A DNA stretch of 64,000 bases. Origin: Anseranas semipalmata. Its lineage: Eukaryota; Chordata; Aves; Anseriformes; Anseranatidae. This document shows, piece by piece, positions 27,001 to 41,700 of this stretch (the stretch's first letter is position 1; each line of letters starts with the position of its first letter). The notes beneath the pieces were generated by a model. That model saw only the letters and a list, made by a program, of their open reading frames with translations, did not search any database and was not told where the DNA came from. The translations under genes and the position numbers were made by a program. The stretch is from the NCBI GenBank assembly GCA_013399115.1, contig VXAA01001939.1:116674-180673 (forward strand), read 5' to 3'.

Positions 27001-29704
27001 CCTACATTTGGATACCTTTTTCTGTTCTCTGATCAGATCTGAGCAGTGACATCCTATTTGCCAAAATCTTCCACAATTCCAGGAGAAACACAACAAACCA
27101 GAACAAATCAGCAAGATTTGGTCCCATGCATATAACTTATACATGATGCTTTTTAGAAATATAAAATCATTTCAAGAATTTAAATTGTTTTAAGTATATA
27201 CTTTACCTCTCTTTCTACTTTGTCAGTCTCATATTTGAAGACTTGTTCTCTTAAATCTGTATACTTGGTTTTTAATTCCTTGTTTCTCTCTTCCATCAGG
27301 TAAACTTGCTTTTCAGTATCAGCTCTGAGTTTGTTGAAAATATCATTAAATCTGTCCTGGACATCATTCACAACTTTTTCTTTGATGATCCCCTTGTTCT
27401 GCATATCTTCCAACTGTTGACGGAGTAAAAGGTTTTCACTTTGGAGCTGGGCCAATCGTTCCTGCATGGATTCCTGCTTTATCATAAATTTGCTTACTTG
27501 ATCTTTCTCAAGTTGCCGAGCATGATCACTTTCCTTTGCCTGACACTGGGCTTGACTTAATTCTTTCTGTGTCATTTCTAAAAGCAATGTTTTTTCTCTA
27601 AGCGTTTGTTTCAACTGGTGAAGCTCATTTTCTAAAGTATTAGCTTTGCTTTCAGCTTTAGTCAGCTGCTGAGACAAGCTCTTGTTGGTTTCTTGCACAT
27701 CAGAGAGGTCATGATGGAGCTTGTCTTGCAATCGAAGCCATTCATCACGTTCTCTCTGAAATGTTCGTTCGACATCACTTTTTGATGACTGATGACGTTC
27801 AAGATCTTGAATAGCAGATTTTAGGCGGGAACGGAATGATTCAATCTCTGTCTCTAGTCTGTCTTTGCTTTCTTTTGTCTGCTCAAGTTTGGAAGTTAGC
27901 ACTGCGGATTCTGTCTTTAGTAAATTCAGCTGTCCGTTGTACTGAAACACTGTTTGTGTTAAGGCTTCCTCATTCAGTTTAAGTTCCTTTTTAAGATCTT
28001 CATTTTTTTCTTTCAAAGTCTCATTTTCCTCTAAATATTTTCCTTCGTCCTCCTGGTGCCTAAGTTTTACTTGATCAAGCTCTAGTCTTAGCACAGCAAT
28101 CTCATCTTGCAGTAACTGATTTTTGTACAACAGATCCTTTTCTCTTTCGTTAGTGTCAGATTCCTGAGTGATAGGGAAAAATGAATAAATAGCCAGTTGG
28201 GAAAGGAATCTACAAAAAACACTTCAGCATCAAACTGTGTTTTACCATTTGTAATTCTGAAGCATGACTGCTGAGAGAGAAGTTTCACGTAATACATAAG
28301 CTACTGTACAATGCACGTGTACAACAAACACTGAAATTTTACCAAATCCTTAAAATTATATGAACATCCCAAACATATGCCTTTCCCCCCCCCTTAAAGC
28401 AGCAACTAAATCATAATTTTATCTAAAATATCCCAAGTATAAATCTTGTCAAGTGACAATGTTTTCTGTATCCACATACCTTTGCGTTATAAATCTGGTA
28501 AAAACAGAGCTAAAAAAGGTTATTTTCCTTTTCTGACACGTAGCTGAATTGCAACAAATATAAATGCTACCTCTCATCTTCATCTCTCATTGTCAGCCCT
28601 CAAATGCCTCCTTAATTCTTAGCCTTTTTTATTACTGAAAACAAACTATACAACTCTGCCAATCATCCCTTAAATGTGGTACTCTTACACATTTTCTGCT
28701 CAAAATATATGTAAATTATTTACACATTAACATAATAATCCTGTGTTTATTGGACAGCACAGCAAAGAACAAACAATTATTTGAAGCACTGGACATTCTT
28801 AGTAAATTCAGTAAACACTTGGCAGGTTTGGTTGTTTTTGTTTTATTTTTTTCAACAGAGTTTAGGATTGCTTTTTCTCCTTCAATTATTCTAATTCCTA
28901 GAGAAATTTCATTCATTGTTGGTATTCTTTCATAAAATTTTAGAATGTGAAGGTGGAAGAGACAGGCTCACTTTAAGTAAACAAATTTGACGACGGTATA
29001 ACTAATTCAAAAGCCAAGCAATGGGATCACAAATAGTGTCAAGTAACTTCTTTCCTTGTCAACCTCGAGATAGCTGGGTGTTTCACTGCTAGAAACCTTA
29101 AAAATTATGATAACATCTATAAAATGAAAAACAGCAGATAGGTTAAGAAACTGGGTAAACAGTGCGTTATTTTCTACTGGCTTCCTACTTCCACATACAG
29201 TTCAGGTATATGGGACTGATGTTGCTTCCAGAACTTTTAAAGGCATCAGTAACATAGTTGGGTTACACTGATAAATTGTAGATAATCCATCAAAAAGCAC
29301 AAAAAGTTATTTAAGATATATTATGACTTTAGAATGAACACAGTGAAATTTAATTAATTAGAAACAGAACTGCTTACCTCTGAATTTTTTCCTATAGTTC
29401 TTCTCGTCTCTTCTTCTAGTTCCTTCTGTCTCCACAGGTGGCTGTTCAAAATTCCTTCTTGTAGGGCTCTGGCACTCTTTTCCTGAGAGAGCTGTCTCTG
29501 CGTTTCATCACGCTCTTCTTCAACCTACAGTAATATAATTAAACTTCTGAATCTTGAGCAAAATCAGAGCTAGCAATATCTTCCCATTTCATTCTTCTTT
29601 GTATCCTTTCTTATATTTCTGCTTCCTCAGAGTTATGATAATCCATCTTGCAAAACTAGACTTAACAGCCTTTTGAGAAGATCTACTTTGAATGACAACT
29701 TGAA

Positions 29705-29739
<35 letters not shown>

Positions 29740-32700
29740 GGATTCAATTTCTGTTGCAGGGGACAAACACCCATTCTGACACAATGTGGGTTGTGTAGAT
29801 CCAGCTTCTTGCCTGCTTATGTTCCAGGCTATTTATTCTATGCAAGAAAAAGTATTCCTATGTTACAAATTTTACACTCCCGTGAGCCCGAAAGCAGCAT
29901 CCAGGTATTAGCCAGCTGACTACATATTTAGGAAGATGCAACTGCCCTTTAGGGTACAGAATTTTAATAAGAGCTGTTTCATCTTCTTCTAGGCAAACAA
30001 CACAGGTTGACAGGAAGCATCCCAGAGGCTAGCCCTACTGGAGCAAATGACTTAGATTGCTCTGAATTTAAAAGCATTTTTATTACTAAAGCAACTTGGA
30101 ATGACAGGACTGAAATAAAATTTCAAAATATAAGCCTATGTTTCCAAAACCACCTTTTCATACTAAGCACAGACTTACAAATCAGTTTTCCATGTTTGAA
30201 AACAAACGTTCAGATTTCTGTCTGAATCAAAAATTGTATGAATAGTACATGTCCAATTTAACTTGCACAATCAGCATTACAAAAGTTTTATATTTAATGA
30301 GTCACTCTCTATACCAAAAAAAATACAAAATTAACTGTTCTTGGAAACATATACCCTACAGAGTTTAAGCAGAAACCCAAGTCATATTACTAACTCATTA
30401 TACATACTCACTTAAAACAGGAATGGACATTCATATGCTTAAAGTCAAAGATCTGAGAACATCCATTCAACAGTTTTAGCACTAACATTAAGAGCAGCAT
30501 AAACCAAACAAGTAACATTTCTGAAAACACAACAATCTCATTGACTATACCCTATTACAAGGTCCTAAGTCTAAATTTGTGGCTCTGATAACAACCAGAA
30601 CTCTTCAGGACATATGTTTACCAAAATCTAACAAAACTTCTATACGAACAGGGTTGCATGAAATTTCCAAAGACTATTACTGCAATGAGACACAAGAGAA
30701 CTCACCAGCTGAACAAACAGACCAGGAGCCAAGCTAGTGCAATCCATGCTTCCATTAAATTCAGGCAGACTGGAACAGGTGATGCTAACTACTGCTCCTG
30801 GCAGAACATTGTGGCAGTTGAAGATCACTTATGATCACTTTCATGTGTTCTTGGTACGTTTGCAAATGTAAGTTCTGAAAATTTGAGGCTTACTATTTAT
30901 GGGGAAGAAGCCACTAAACAGACTGAATGTTTGAGGTCTTTTTGAAACTGCACAGAACTATGTCAGAAATACTGAAAAGTATGTCAAGGCCAATGAAAAG
31001 ATCCACAAAAACACATGTAAGAGCTGAAGAATTTATGCTGATTATATACGATGAGAATGTCATCATCTCAATCATGTGAAATAAGGCACTAAACTTGTAA
31101 TAAAAATAAGGGTGAGAATTTTCCCTGGATTCAGTCCCCTGACTGAGGGGGTCTGTAGGCAACAGAGGCAATGTAAAGAATCTCTGGCAAATGTTAACAT
31201 TTGGGCCTGAATTTAAATCCATGTAAGTATACCTGCAAGAGTGCTTAAGTAATTATTTTTCAGAAGGAAAATAAAATTTAAGAATATACAATGTTCTGTA
31301 GTAATTAGGAAAAATAAGTCAAAGTGAGGCTTTGCCTGAAATACAAATAAAACCATGATTCTGAAAAAGTAGAAAAGGAATCATGAACTTGCCTGTGAAC
31401 CAACTATTTCAACTGTCCTCAAAATGTGGCAATATAGTTATCCTCTAGTTAGCCTCTTCCATGAACAAGGTACGTCTTTCTTTGTGCATACTAGAATGCA
31501 ATGTCAATTAAAAAGAAACAGAAAAACAGAAGATGAATGTTTAACTTAGCATTTAATATACCTGTTTCAAGAGCTTTCTGAGCATTATTAACTCTGTTTC
31601 TAAACTCCCTGAGTGCAACTCGAGTTGTTGTTTTTCCTCCATCTCTTTAGAATATTGATCCTCTTTCCTTTTTAGCTGTTCTCTTGTTTTCTCATATAGC
31701 ATTTCAAATCTGAGCCTCTTTTCCTCTTCTTGTTTCAAAGAAAATCTGGGATTTAACAGAGAATATTTGAGGAACTAAAGTACTGATATAAAAAGTAAAT
31801 ATGCCACATTATCAACTTGCAGAAACAACTTAAACCATAAATATGTCAATTCTTTTCAAATACAGTATTTGTGCTCTAATTTTAAACTTTTTAAAGAATT
31901 GTAATTTCATTCCATTAGTGGTGGAAGACATCTTGTACATCAGCTGTGCAAGATACACAAATAAACTATTATGCAACATGAACACTGACAGGATAACATA
32001 CGCGATCAGAATAAAGGATTACATACTTAAGGCTTTGGATATCACTTTTCCATTCCACTTCTTGGTGAGCCAATATGGATTTCAAATCTTGAGTCTCTTC
32101 TGCTATTAACTGTGACTCTTCTTTTTCACTTTCCAACTTCCTGACTTCTCTCCAGAGAGCTGCATACCGACTTTTTTCACGTTCTATTATCTGTTCATAT
32201 TCAAGAAGTATGTTTCGAATTTTCAACAAAATAGCAGAACCTATTAGGAGATAGAAAATACACAAAATTGCATATATGCACAAATACTTTCTAATGTATA
32301 ACCTATTTAATACTTGGCTGTATTGGGTCTAGGTGGGCAGGTTTTGGTAGTGTGAAATCTCTGTAAGGACAGGGGCTGCCCTGTGCCAGACGCAGATGAT
32401 TCCAACAGACCCACTGAATGACACAGCTCAGCCCATCAGCCAAGCTTGTGGCACCTCCAGGAAAGTGTATTTTGGAAAGGGCAAAAACACCACATGGGCA
32501 GAGGGAAAAAAAAAAAGTGTGAATAACAGCAGTGCAAACATCAAGGTCTGACGAAGGTGTATCGGGTTTACGTGGCACGGGTTTGGTAGCAGGGGGGCTG
32601 CAGGGGTGGCCTCTGTGAGCAGAGCCCAGCAGCTGCCCCCTGGCAGACAAGATCCAGCTCCAGCCGGCTCCAAAAGGGACCCGCTGCTGGCCAGAGCTGA

Positions 32701-35700
32701 GCCAGGGAGTGACGCTGGTTGGGCCTCTGGGAAAACAGAGTTAAGGAAGGGAAAAAACTGCTGTGCCACAGCAGCTGGGAGAGAGGAGTGAGAAATGTGA
32801 GAGAAACAGCCCTGCAGACACCCAGGTCAGTGCAGAAGGAGGGCAGGAGGGGCTCCAGGCCCCGGAGCAGAAGTTCCCCTGCAGCCCGTGGAGGAGCCCA
32901 CATGGAGCAGGCTGTCCCCCTGCAGCTCATGGGCCCCATGGCAGAGCAGCTGACTGGAGACATAGCTAGTAAGGCATGTTTGCTGACAATACAGACAGAA
33001 ATATAAAGCTAGGTGAGATGAATTCCACATTCAGTGCTGAAGAAGTCTGTACTTTTCTGTGGGGTGTGCAGGAGTCGTCTCTGATCACAAATATTACATC
33101 AAAAAAGAAAACTAAAAAATTGTGAAGGTATACAAAGAAATCAAGTTTTAAAAGAGGAACTCATAACAAAGACAAAGTGATTTGAAAACTTACCTGTATG
33201 ATCCACACTAAGCTGTTCTAACAGCAACACGGCTTCTTTGTAGGCTGAAGTTGGCAATTCAACATCCTCTGTAGTTGTGTCAGACGACTGCGTTAAATCA
33301 AGGTCATCACTAACATCCATTTGTATGCTGACCTATAAAAGATACACTATTTTCTATATACAACGACACGTTATTATAAATCATTACAAATGCAAGACCA
33401 ATTCATTCTCTCATTCACAGCCCATAGATTTGGCTCAAATAGTATGAAGTTGCATACTAGCAGAAATCTGTGCATCTGGTGGACCACTATGTAAAAGCTG
33501 TTCCCATCCAAGTGATTAAAAACTGATACAAAATATTTATCGAGAAATTAATTTTACATTACCTTGTTCTTTTCACTCCTTGTTTTTGCTGCAGGTCTGG
33601 AAAACAGAAATACATTTCAGTATTTTGCTTATTTTGCATTACAAACAATATCTGAAGTTGCTCTGAAAACTTAATTTCAGAAGTGAATTAAACTAAAATT
33701 TAATCCAAGAATTTTGTTACATTTAGTTGAAGACAAAAAAAATTGTATGTGTACAGGAAGGCTATTTTTCCCACAGGATATTAAGAATCATAGAACATCC
33801 CAGTTTGGAAGGGACCTCAAAAGATCATCAGGTCCAACTTTTTGTGGAAAAAGGAAGCCTAGATGAGACTGGCACCTAACACTGGACCTCTTTGGCACGA
33901 GTCACCTCCTCATGCTTTGCTTTGAAATCTCTGCCCGCCTTCTGGCCAGTCCCTGATCTCTTGCAAGGTTTCTGGGTGGATGGGGGTTCAAGCCTTCAAG
34001 CCACTCAAGCCTTTTGCATAATTAGCACTATCCATTTACTCCACATAGCATCAGTGCACAATGAGTAGAGGGGACCCTTCCTTTGAACATCCAGTACAGC
34101 ACAGGCTCTTGCCTGTGCGCTCTGGTAGGTTAACCCCAGGCAGCCACTAAGCACTCACCAGCTGCCTGCTCACTCCCTCAGAAGGATGGGGGACAGAGAA
34201 TCAGAACAGCAAAAGCAAATAAAACTCATGGGAGGAAGTAAAGACAGTTTAGTAAGTGAAGGGAGAAGGAGAGGAGAAAAATGCGATGCAAATCAGTCAT
34301 CACCTCCCATCAGCAGACCAATACCCAGCCAGTCTCCGAAAAAGACTACAGCCCAGTTTTAGTGCTGAGCATGATGAGGTTATAAGGTATGGAATATCCC
34401 TTTGGTCACTTTAGATCAGCTGTCCTGGCTGTGTCCTTTCCCAGCCTCTTGCCCATCCCCAGCCTACTTGCTGTGGTGGCAAAGTGAGAAACAGAGAACA
34501 CATTGGCACTGTGAAAGCATTGCTCAGCAGCAGCTAAAACATTGGTGTGTTATCAACACTGTTTTAATCACATATCTAAAAAACACAGCACTGTGCAGGC
34601 TGCTAGGAAAAAAATTAACTCCATCCCATCCAGACCCAGGTCATCTAGGCATGATGATGTCACTCTCGGTTTGATGACTGCTCATCCAGTCAGTTGTTTA
34701 TTTACTCATTACAATTATTTTTGTATGAAAGACCGCCTGAGTTCACTACTTTCCACTTGAGGTAGTTTCAGGCCAGCAAAACATTAATCAACATTTTTTT
34801 TTTTTTTTTAAACAAAAGTTAATTAATCAGGGAAAAGTGCTCTTCAGCAAGAACTAATTGCCTGCAACCTGTGTTCATAAGCTCAGCGCAGTTTTTCCTT
34901 CTTGATGCTTCATGCATCTGAGACAGCACAACTGAAGGGCATACCAAATATCACTGAACTACTTCTGGAAAAACTGTTGTCTATACTGTATGGCACAGTG
35001 GATTATAGAGATACCAGAGCAACATCCAAAGGTTATACAGCTGTCTTTGTGCTGCACTATGAAGGACTTAATATTTCTCTCTCCTTTTGGGCAGGCAAAA
35101 GAAAAAAAAAGCAGAAAAAATTATCTGAGAAAACTGTAGTGTAAGAGCAACTTTGCCTTTTATAAGTCTCCCATTTCCCTTAAAAAAAAAAAAAAAAGAT
35201 AAAACATTACGTATATATGTGTGCGCACGTGTAAATATAAATACGTGTGCACACACATTCAGGTAATTCAGAATTTGTGCTCATTTGCCCCTATCATTAA
35301 CGTGACTAGTATGTTCAAAGCATTCTAAGCAAGTGTTTTTGAACATAAAGGGCATCAGGTAATATTGTCACATGAAAGAACAAGAATCGTTGTATGCATT
35401 CAGTTTACAAAACCTATCTTTAGTTTTCAAGGCCATTTTTATAATTAATTACATTTTATTTATAATCTTCCTTATATTCAGTACCTTCCTTCATCCTGAG
35501 ATGTTTCACTGAAAGTGCTGTCATCCAGTACTTGAAAATGATTCCCACTGGAAGAACTTATCTGCTGATTTGTCTTCTGCTTTGAAGACTGTCTTTTGTT
35601 CTCATTTTTCTTTGCATCTTTTGCGTTCAGGGAAGATTTACTAAGGTTAAACAGAAAGAAAAACAAAATCACTGAGTATCTTACATAAAATATGAAACAC

Positions 35701-38700
35701 ATACTCCAGAAACAAGTCCAAAAACCAACCAAGACTGAAAACATCTGTGATAAAACACAGGCTTGACTCCCATGATCCTAGAAGATACCCAATTATTTAA
35801 ACATTTTCCTCTAGAAATGAGGGAGAAAGGTAGAATCTGAGGTAAATTCAGGTAACCTGGAACATATTGTTACACCCATTAGAGGAAGTACCTAGAGCAG
35901 AGACTCCCCTGAACGAGAGACAGGAAAAAACTCCTGCTTAACATTATGTAAAAGCATCTGTGCCTTCCTCAAACTTTTTAGATCCATTTGGTAATATTAT
36001 CTTTCCCTTTTCCCTGACAAAGAGGATCTGAGCTGAATGAAAAGGAAAACACCAACTGCGTGAGGATCACCAAAATATCCTAGAAAAGGTAGAAAGCAAA
36101 GTAAGTTCCTACTTTTCTTTTCTGGGTGGCTATTTCCATCTCCGGCTCTGGTTTTGAAAACATGCTTAGACTCCATGTTGACAACGAAATTCACAAGATA
36201 CTTAAAATACAATAAGATTAAAAAAAATCTCTAATTCTTACTTGTAATATTAAGTAGCTTTAGGGTTTTTTTTAATCAGTTTACCTTTTTATTGGCATTT
36301 CAATTAATTTTGATCTCTCCTCAGATGAAAAATCCTTTGTGTGTTTGTCTTCTATCATTTTTTCATTCTCAGTTTTCAAACATTCATTCTTCCTTAGAGT
36401 AACCTTTTGTTTCATTTGCTGATTAGTAACATTGCCTGCTGGTGTATTTAATTTATCAAGATCTTCCTGTTCCACCACTGCCTGCTTTTTGAAATGTCTC
36501 TTCTTCCTTTTTTCCTTCTCAACCTACAAAAAGGAAGTTAAGCTTCATATATTTCTCTTTTTCTACAGGAGAGAAACATCATATCCAAGGTCAAATAATT
36601 CAGGCTCTACTTCTGAAATCATGTAAAATAAACTTTTCAATTCATAAGTATTAATATTTAATTCATGAAGTATTTTCATAAAAATTACACTACAAAGCGT
36701 ATCAAGTCAATGAAAGTACTCTGAAGTCACTCAAGATTTAAAGTGTAGCAAAAACATAGCCTTTAGAAAGGAAACAATAGTGTATCTAAAAACATGAACA
36801 ACAGAAAAGTAAAAGCATTACTGGTGGACAAGAAATTAGAAGGACTACACACTGTTAGTTGTAAATACACAGAAAATACGAGTGGAAGTATGCTGGGCTA
36901 CTTCCGTAATGAGGGAGGAAAAAAATCCAAAACCCACAAGCAGAAATGGTTTCACAGCAAACAGGAATTTTAGTGAAAGGCAATGAAGGCACACCATGCA
37001 TAAATCACAGCAAATGAATAGATCAGTCAAGACCCTGTTCAAAAGCTATTTTCATTCTTTGATTGAGAATCAGAACCGGTATAGTTGTGTGCATTTCTTT
37101 TTACGGCAATGGAGTGATAACTACTTACACTGGAACTGACTGCCACCTATTGTTAAACTGAAACAATAATACATTCTGTTTTCTCAAAACCTAATTACAG
37201 AATGGGGAGAAGGACAACTCTCCACTGCTCTCTTTAATCATAAGTAATGTACTTCCATTAAAACAAAAAAACAATTTGTACAAAGCATCCTCTGTTAATG
37301 ATGAATAGCTAACATGAACAGGACCATTGATACGGAGAAAGGCTAAAGAATAAGGAGTAGCAGGTGAACTTCTACCTCTTTTTGTAGCTGTACCTTCTCT
37401 TTCTCCAAAGCCAGGAATACTATTTGCAGCATTCCTACCTTACTCTTAAATCTTTCCACATCTTGTTTTAGTTCTTCATCCAGATTCCTTTTCAGTGTGC
37501 CACAAGGTTGCTGAGAATTTGCAAATATACTTTCAATTTCTCCTTCTCCTATTTTATTGGTTTTGATAAGGTAGTCCGTGGAAACATCCTCACTAAGACA
37601 GGAGTCTTTTCCAAATTTCCTTTCTCGTACAAGAAGTGCATTTTCATCACTTGTAGAAACAGGTCTTAATTTAGGAATAATATTAGAAACATCACCCAAA
37701 ATATTTGTTTTTAAACAATGTCTCAGCGAGTATTCAGGACTTCCCTCTGCATTTTTGCTACTTCCATACTCATTCTCTTCCATTTCCTCTCCTTTTGCTA
37801 GAGGCACTTTTGTATTATCTGTATCATTAGTGCAATCTTCTTCATCCGTACTCCAGGTATCTTCCATGTTTGCATTTAAGTTATTTTGATCAGGAAGGAA
37901 ACCAAGACTCGGAATTACGATTTCCACTTTGGGTTCTTTTAGGTCTACATTAAGTTTAGTATCTCCAAATTCACCTTTACTTTCTAACTTATTACTTGAT
38001 TCTGTCACGCCAGATAAAACAACATGAAAACTCTTCAATTCTTCACTGAAGCCATCTTCTGACATTTCTTCCACAAGGGAAGTAGCTTTCTTAGTTTCAC
38101 AAACTTCACCAAACAGCTGCTTCAGCTCTGCTGTAATGTTTTTAAAATTTGTTTTCAATTCCCTTTTCTCATTTTCAACCCACATTCTTTCATATCGTTC
38201 TTCCCAAGGTTTTGGACTTAACTGCTTGTCAGCACTGTGGGATTCCTTATTTTCTGCTAGGGCTTCCTGGTGTGAAATTTCTGCTTTGCCAGACTGATTT
38301 TCATGTGCTGTTTTTTCTATCAAGTTGGTAGTTTCTAAAATATATTTTTCCTTAAGTAAGCAGGTACAGACAGAAAGATTACCAAAAGAAAGGAAGTTAC
38401 AGTTAATCCACGTAATTTATGCTGCAAGCTCATCGTATCATACAACAGAAATAAAGATATCGAATCACTTTATTTTTCATTTTTCTTTTTTTCTTTAAAA
38501 TAGAAGAACTTTAGAAACAATACTTTATCTTCAGTTAGATTTCTCTGGACATGAGGGTTGCTTTTACCTTTTAGCCTGCCTGCTCTCTACAGCTGGTGTC
38601 ATTAAGTAGTTTATTTTTTCATGTTTTATTACTTCACTTTTAAAAAATGAACCACACGAAAAACAACAAAAACTAAAACTTCCTGAATTTTCCCATCCTC

Positions 38701-41700
38701 CTTCCTTCATCACTCTCTACATTTTACATGGCATTTTACAGTCCCCTGCCAGTTGAACTAATACAGTGTAAGTGACCACAAAAAGCTTTTTATTATCCAC
38801 CACAAGGCAAACTGGCTACATTACGATAATTTCTTCACCCCCGAGTCAGAAATATTAAATTCCATTCCAAGCTCCAAAGAAAAACATTTATTAGGAAAAC
38901 CTGTTCATTCCTTCCCTCACCCCAAAACCAGGAACCTAAACTTTTATCAAAACTGTACCATGTCTCAACCCCACCCACCAGTTCCTCTCTCCAGTCTCCT
39001 CATATCCCTGACCCCATGCTTTGTTTCTCAACATTTCTGACTGCTAGTATGCATCACATTCTCCTCAACATGTTCCCTCCCCATGTGCCTCCTCAGCTTG
39101 TGACCCCTTCTAAATAGGGCCTGCAGCCTTGGTGTCCCAAGAGGCCCAGACCATCCAACTTCTCACTCTTTCTGGTTAGACAGGTCCTTTTCTCCCTCCA
39201 CATTTTAACTCTGCAAAAATTCCTCCTTTCACAATGGGGAGAAGCATCTCAACCAGCCACCACTTGTCTCGGCTACTCCATTCCCAAGCTCCATTCTCAC
39301 TGCCTGACTTTTACCACCTTCCAATAAACTTAAGTTCTGTGCTCTGCCTGCTGAAATTAATCATGTCCTTCTTTCATGGTGCCTGCGTGTGGGATGGAAA
39401 TTACTTGCTCCACTGTCCCTTGAGGTGTTACAGGAGCCTCCAGGCACTCACTGGAGACCCCTACCCAGTGCTGTCCTGTATGCTCAATATAAACAGAATG
39501 CCTGCTTTATACTCCTCTAGAATGCCCTCCAAAAAAATTCTTTCCAAACACTTATTAACTAGACAAACCAAGGGTATATTTTGTAGAGGCAGAGAAAGCA
39601 TCTGGCAGATCATCAGATTTCAAGTTTTTGCTCAAACTTTCTCTTACAAAGAGGAAGATCTGGCATGTTTTATCAAACAGATCAGCAGATGATAGAAAAA
39701 TCTTGCTCTCTATTTGAATATGCATTTTGCAGAGGAAAAAAGAATACATTTGACTGCACTGTTTCTCAGCACCACACACTTAAAGAAAAACATTGGTCAA
39801 TATTTAAGCAAACCAGCTGGAAACAAATCAGGATAATGTCAAATATTCATTATAATGGCAAGCGTTTTACAAAGTCTTAAGAAGGCTGTATCCAACCTTA
39901 CTTGAGATAAATACAACTTTCATGTACAGGACTCTTTCTTCAGCACCATTTACTGACTGGTAAGTTTTCCTTTACCTTAATGTATAATACAGTTTACCAA
40001 TTCAGAATATAATTCATAATACTTGGTTTCACATACCTGCCTCCCATAGTTTTCAATGGCATCCTTGATGACCTCTTTTTCAACTGATGACGACACGTGA
40101 AAGGTAGATTCTGAGCACTCACCTACAATGAAGAAATCACATTTTTATATTCAAAATGACTTAATACAAATTATTTATAGCTAGAATGCATCCTGAATCA
40201 TCGTATTTATGAGAAAAATCTTAACACAAACTAACGCATCCCCTCAAATGCATGATTTATGATTTAGAGAGAATATTATCGTAACGCATATTTAAGACAT
40301 ATCTGTGTGAACTCCTTTTTTCCAAGACACTTTGCTTTTTCATGTATAAGGGAAATTTGCTGAAAATCACTATAAATAGTCACAAACACACCTTTAAGAA
40401 ACAGGAATGGTTTATGTGTATATAGATATAAAATTATATATATGGCACACTATGCCATACAGTAACTAGCTACATTGCTCCAGCTATTTTCATCCCCCTG
40501 TTTTATGCACAGAAATCCATGAACAAAATCTCATGCTTGAAGTCTTCAAGGACCCAGGTTTACTCCGTGCATGAAACAAAAATGCATCTAGACGTGGATC
40601 TAGACTGAGCATTTCAGTCAAACTGCTGCCTTATCTCTTGCAGAAGACAGGGATAGGACACTGAACGAGAGAGAGGTTTGTGAAATGTTAAGAAACTACC
40701 CATGATCAAGACCTTTCACATGGACGACGGAAAACTGGATTCCATCCTTTTCTCTCTTAGAATTCCTAAGTAATTTAGGATAGGTTACAAACTCCTCAGA
40801 AGCAGTCACTCACGCTAGGCTCCCCGTTTTGAAGCATCTACTTTGAAAACTCTAGAGACCAATTCTCAGATGCCACAAACAGTCCCAGCTACAATTCTGA
40901 AGAAGCAACTCATTGTATCTTCCACATGCAGAATGACACCGACCACTTTGAACTATCAAGTGTTCAGAAAGAAACAAGTCCCAGATGACACCAAGTTAGG
41001 CAGGACTATTGATCTGCTTGAGGGTAGGAAGGCTCTGCAGAGGGATCTGGATAGGCTGGATCGATTAGCCCAGTCCATTTGCATGACATTCTACAAGGTT
41101 TAGCGCCAGGTTCTGCATTTGGGTCATAACAACCTGGTGCTGGGCTGCAAAGTTGCCCAGCAATAAAGGACCTGGGGCTGCTGGTCGACAGCTGGCCAAA
41201 CATGAGCCAGCAGTGTGCCCAGGTGGCCAAGAAGGCCAATGCCATCCTGGGCTGCATCAGAAATAGTGTGGCCAGCAGGACTAGGGAAGTGATTGTCCCT
41301 CTGTACCTGGCACTGGTGAGACCAAAAGCAAAAAGGGAAAGCAAACTTGAGGATTGCCTGACAAGGGGTAATGACAACAGGTATGCTGGAGGAAGCTTAC
41401 ATTGTGGAAGGCTATTTACAGTTTTGAATGGCAGACTAGAGGATGGAGCACACACGGATAGAGGCATATTTCAGTAGATCTGCTGCTCACATAGCACCTT
41501 GCTAGCAAACCTTAATTTAATATTAAGAAAGAATTACAAGTACAATGTGTCTGCCCATAAAAGAACACAACAAAAAGACTGTTATGAATACCTTCGATAT
41601 TCTCTGCATCTCCCAAACTAAATTCCTCCAATAGATCTGCAGAACAAATAAATCAGATGCTTAATTAAATATGCCTATCCAGAAAGATTATGAAGCTAAA

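Noticed and set aside
32568..32963. Overlapping 95-131 codon frames on both strands
   Set aside because: They lie in LTR-like copy B, show no viral domain, and follow base composition.
36115..36180. Possible extra exon in intron 21 ([20 protein letters not shown])
   Set aside because: No good acceptor, and exons 21 and 22 already join in phase without it.
41202..41477. CR1 frames read as a possible reverse-transcriptase gene
   Set aside because: Only a short, truncated CR1 end is present; the frame continues into unrelated intron DNA.
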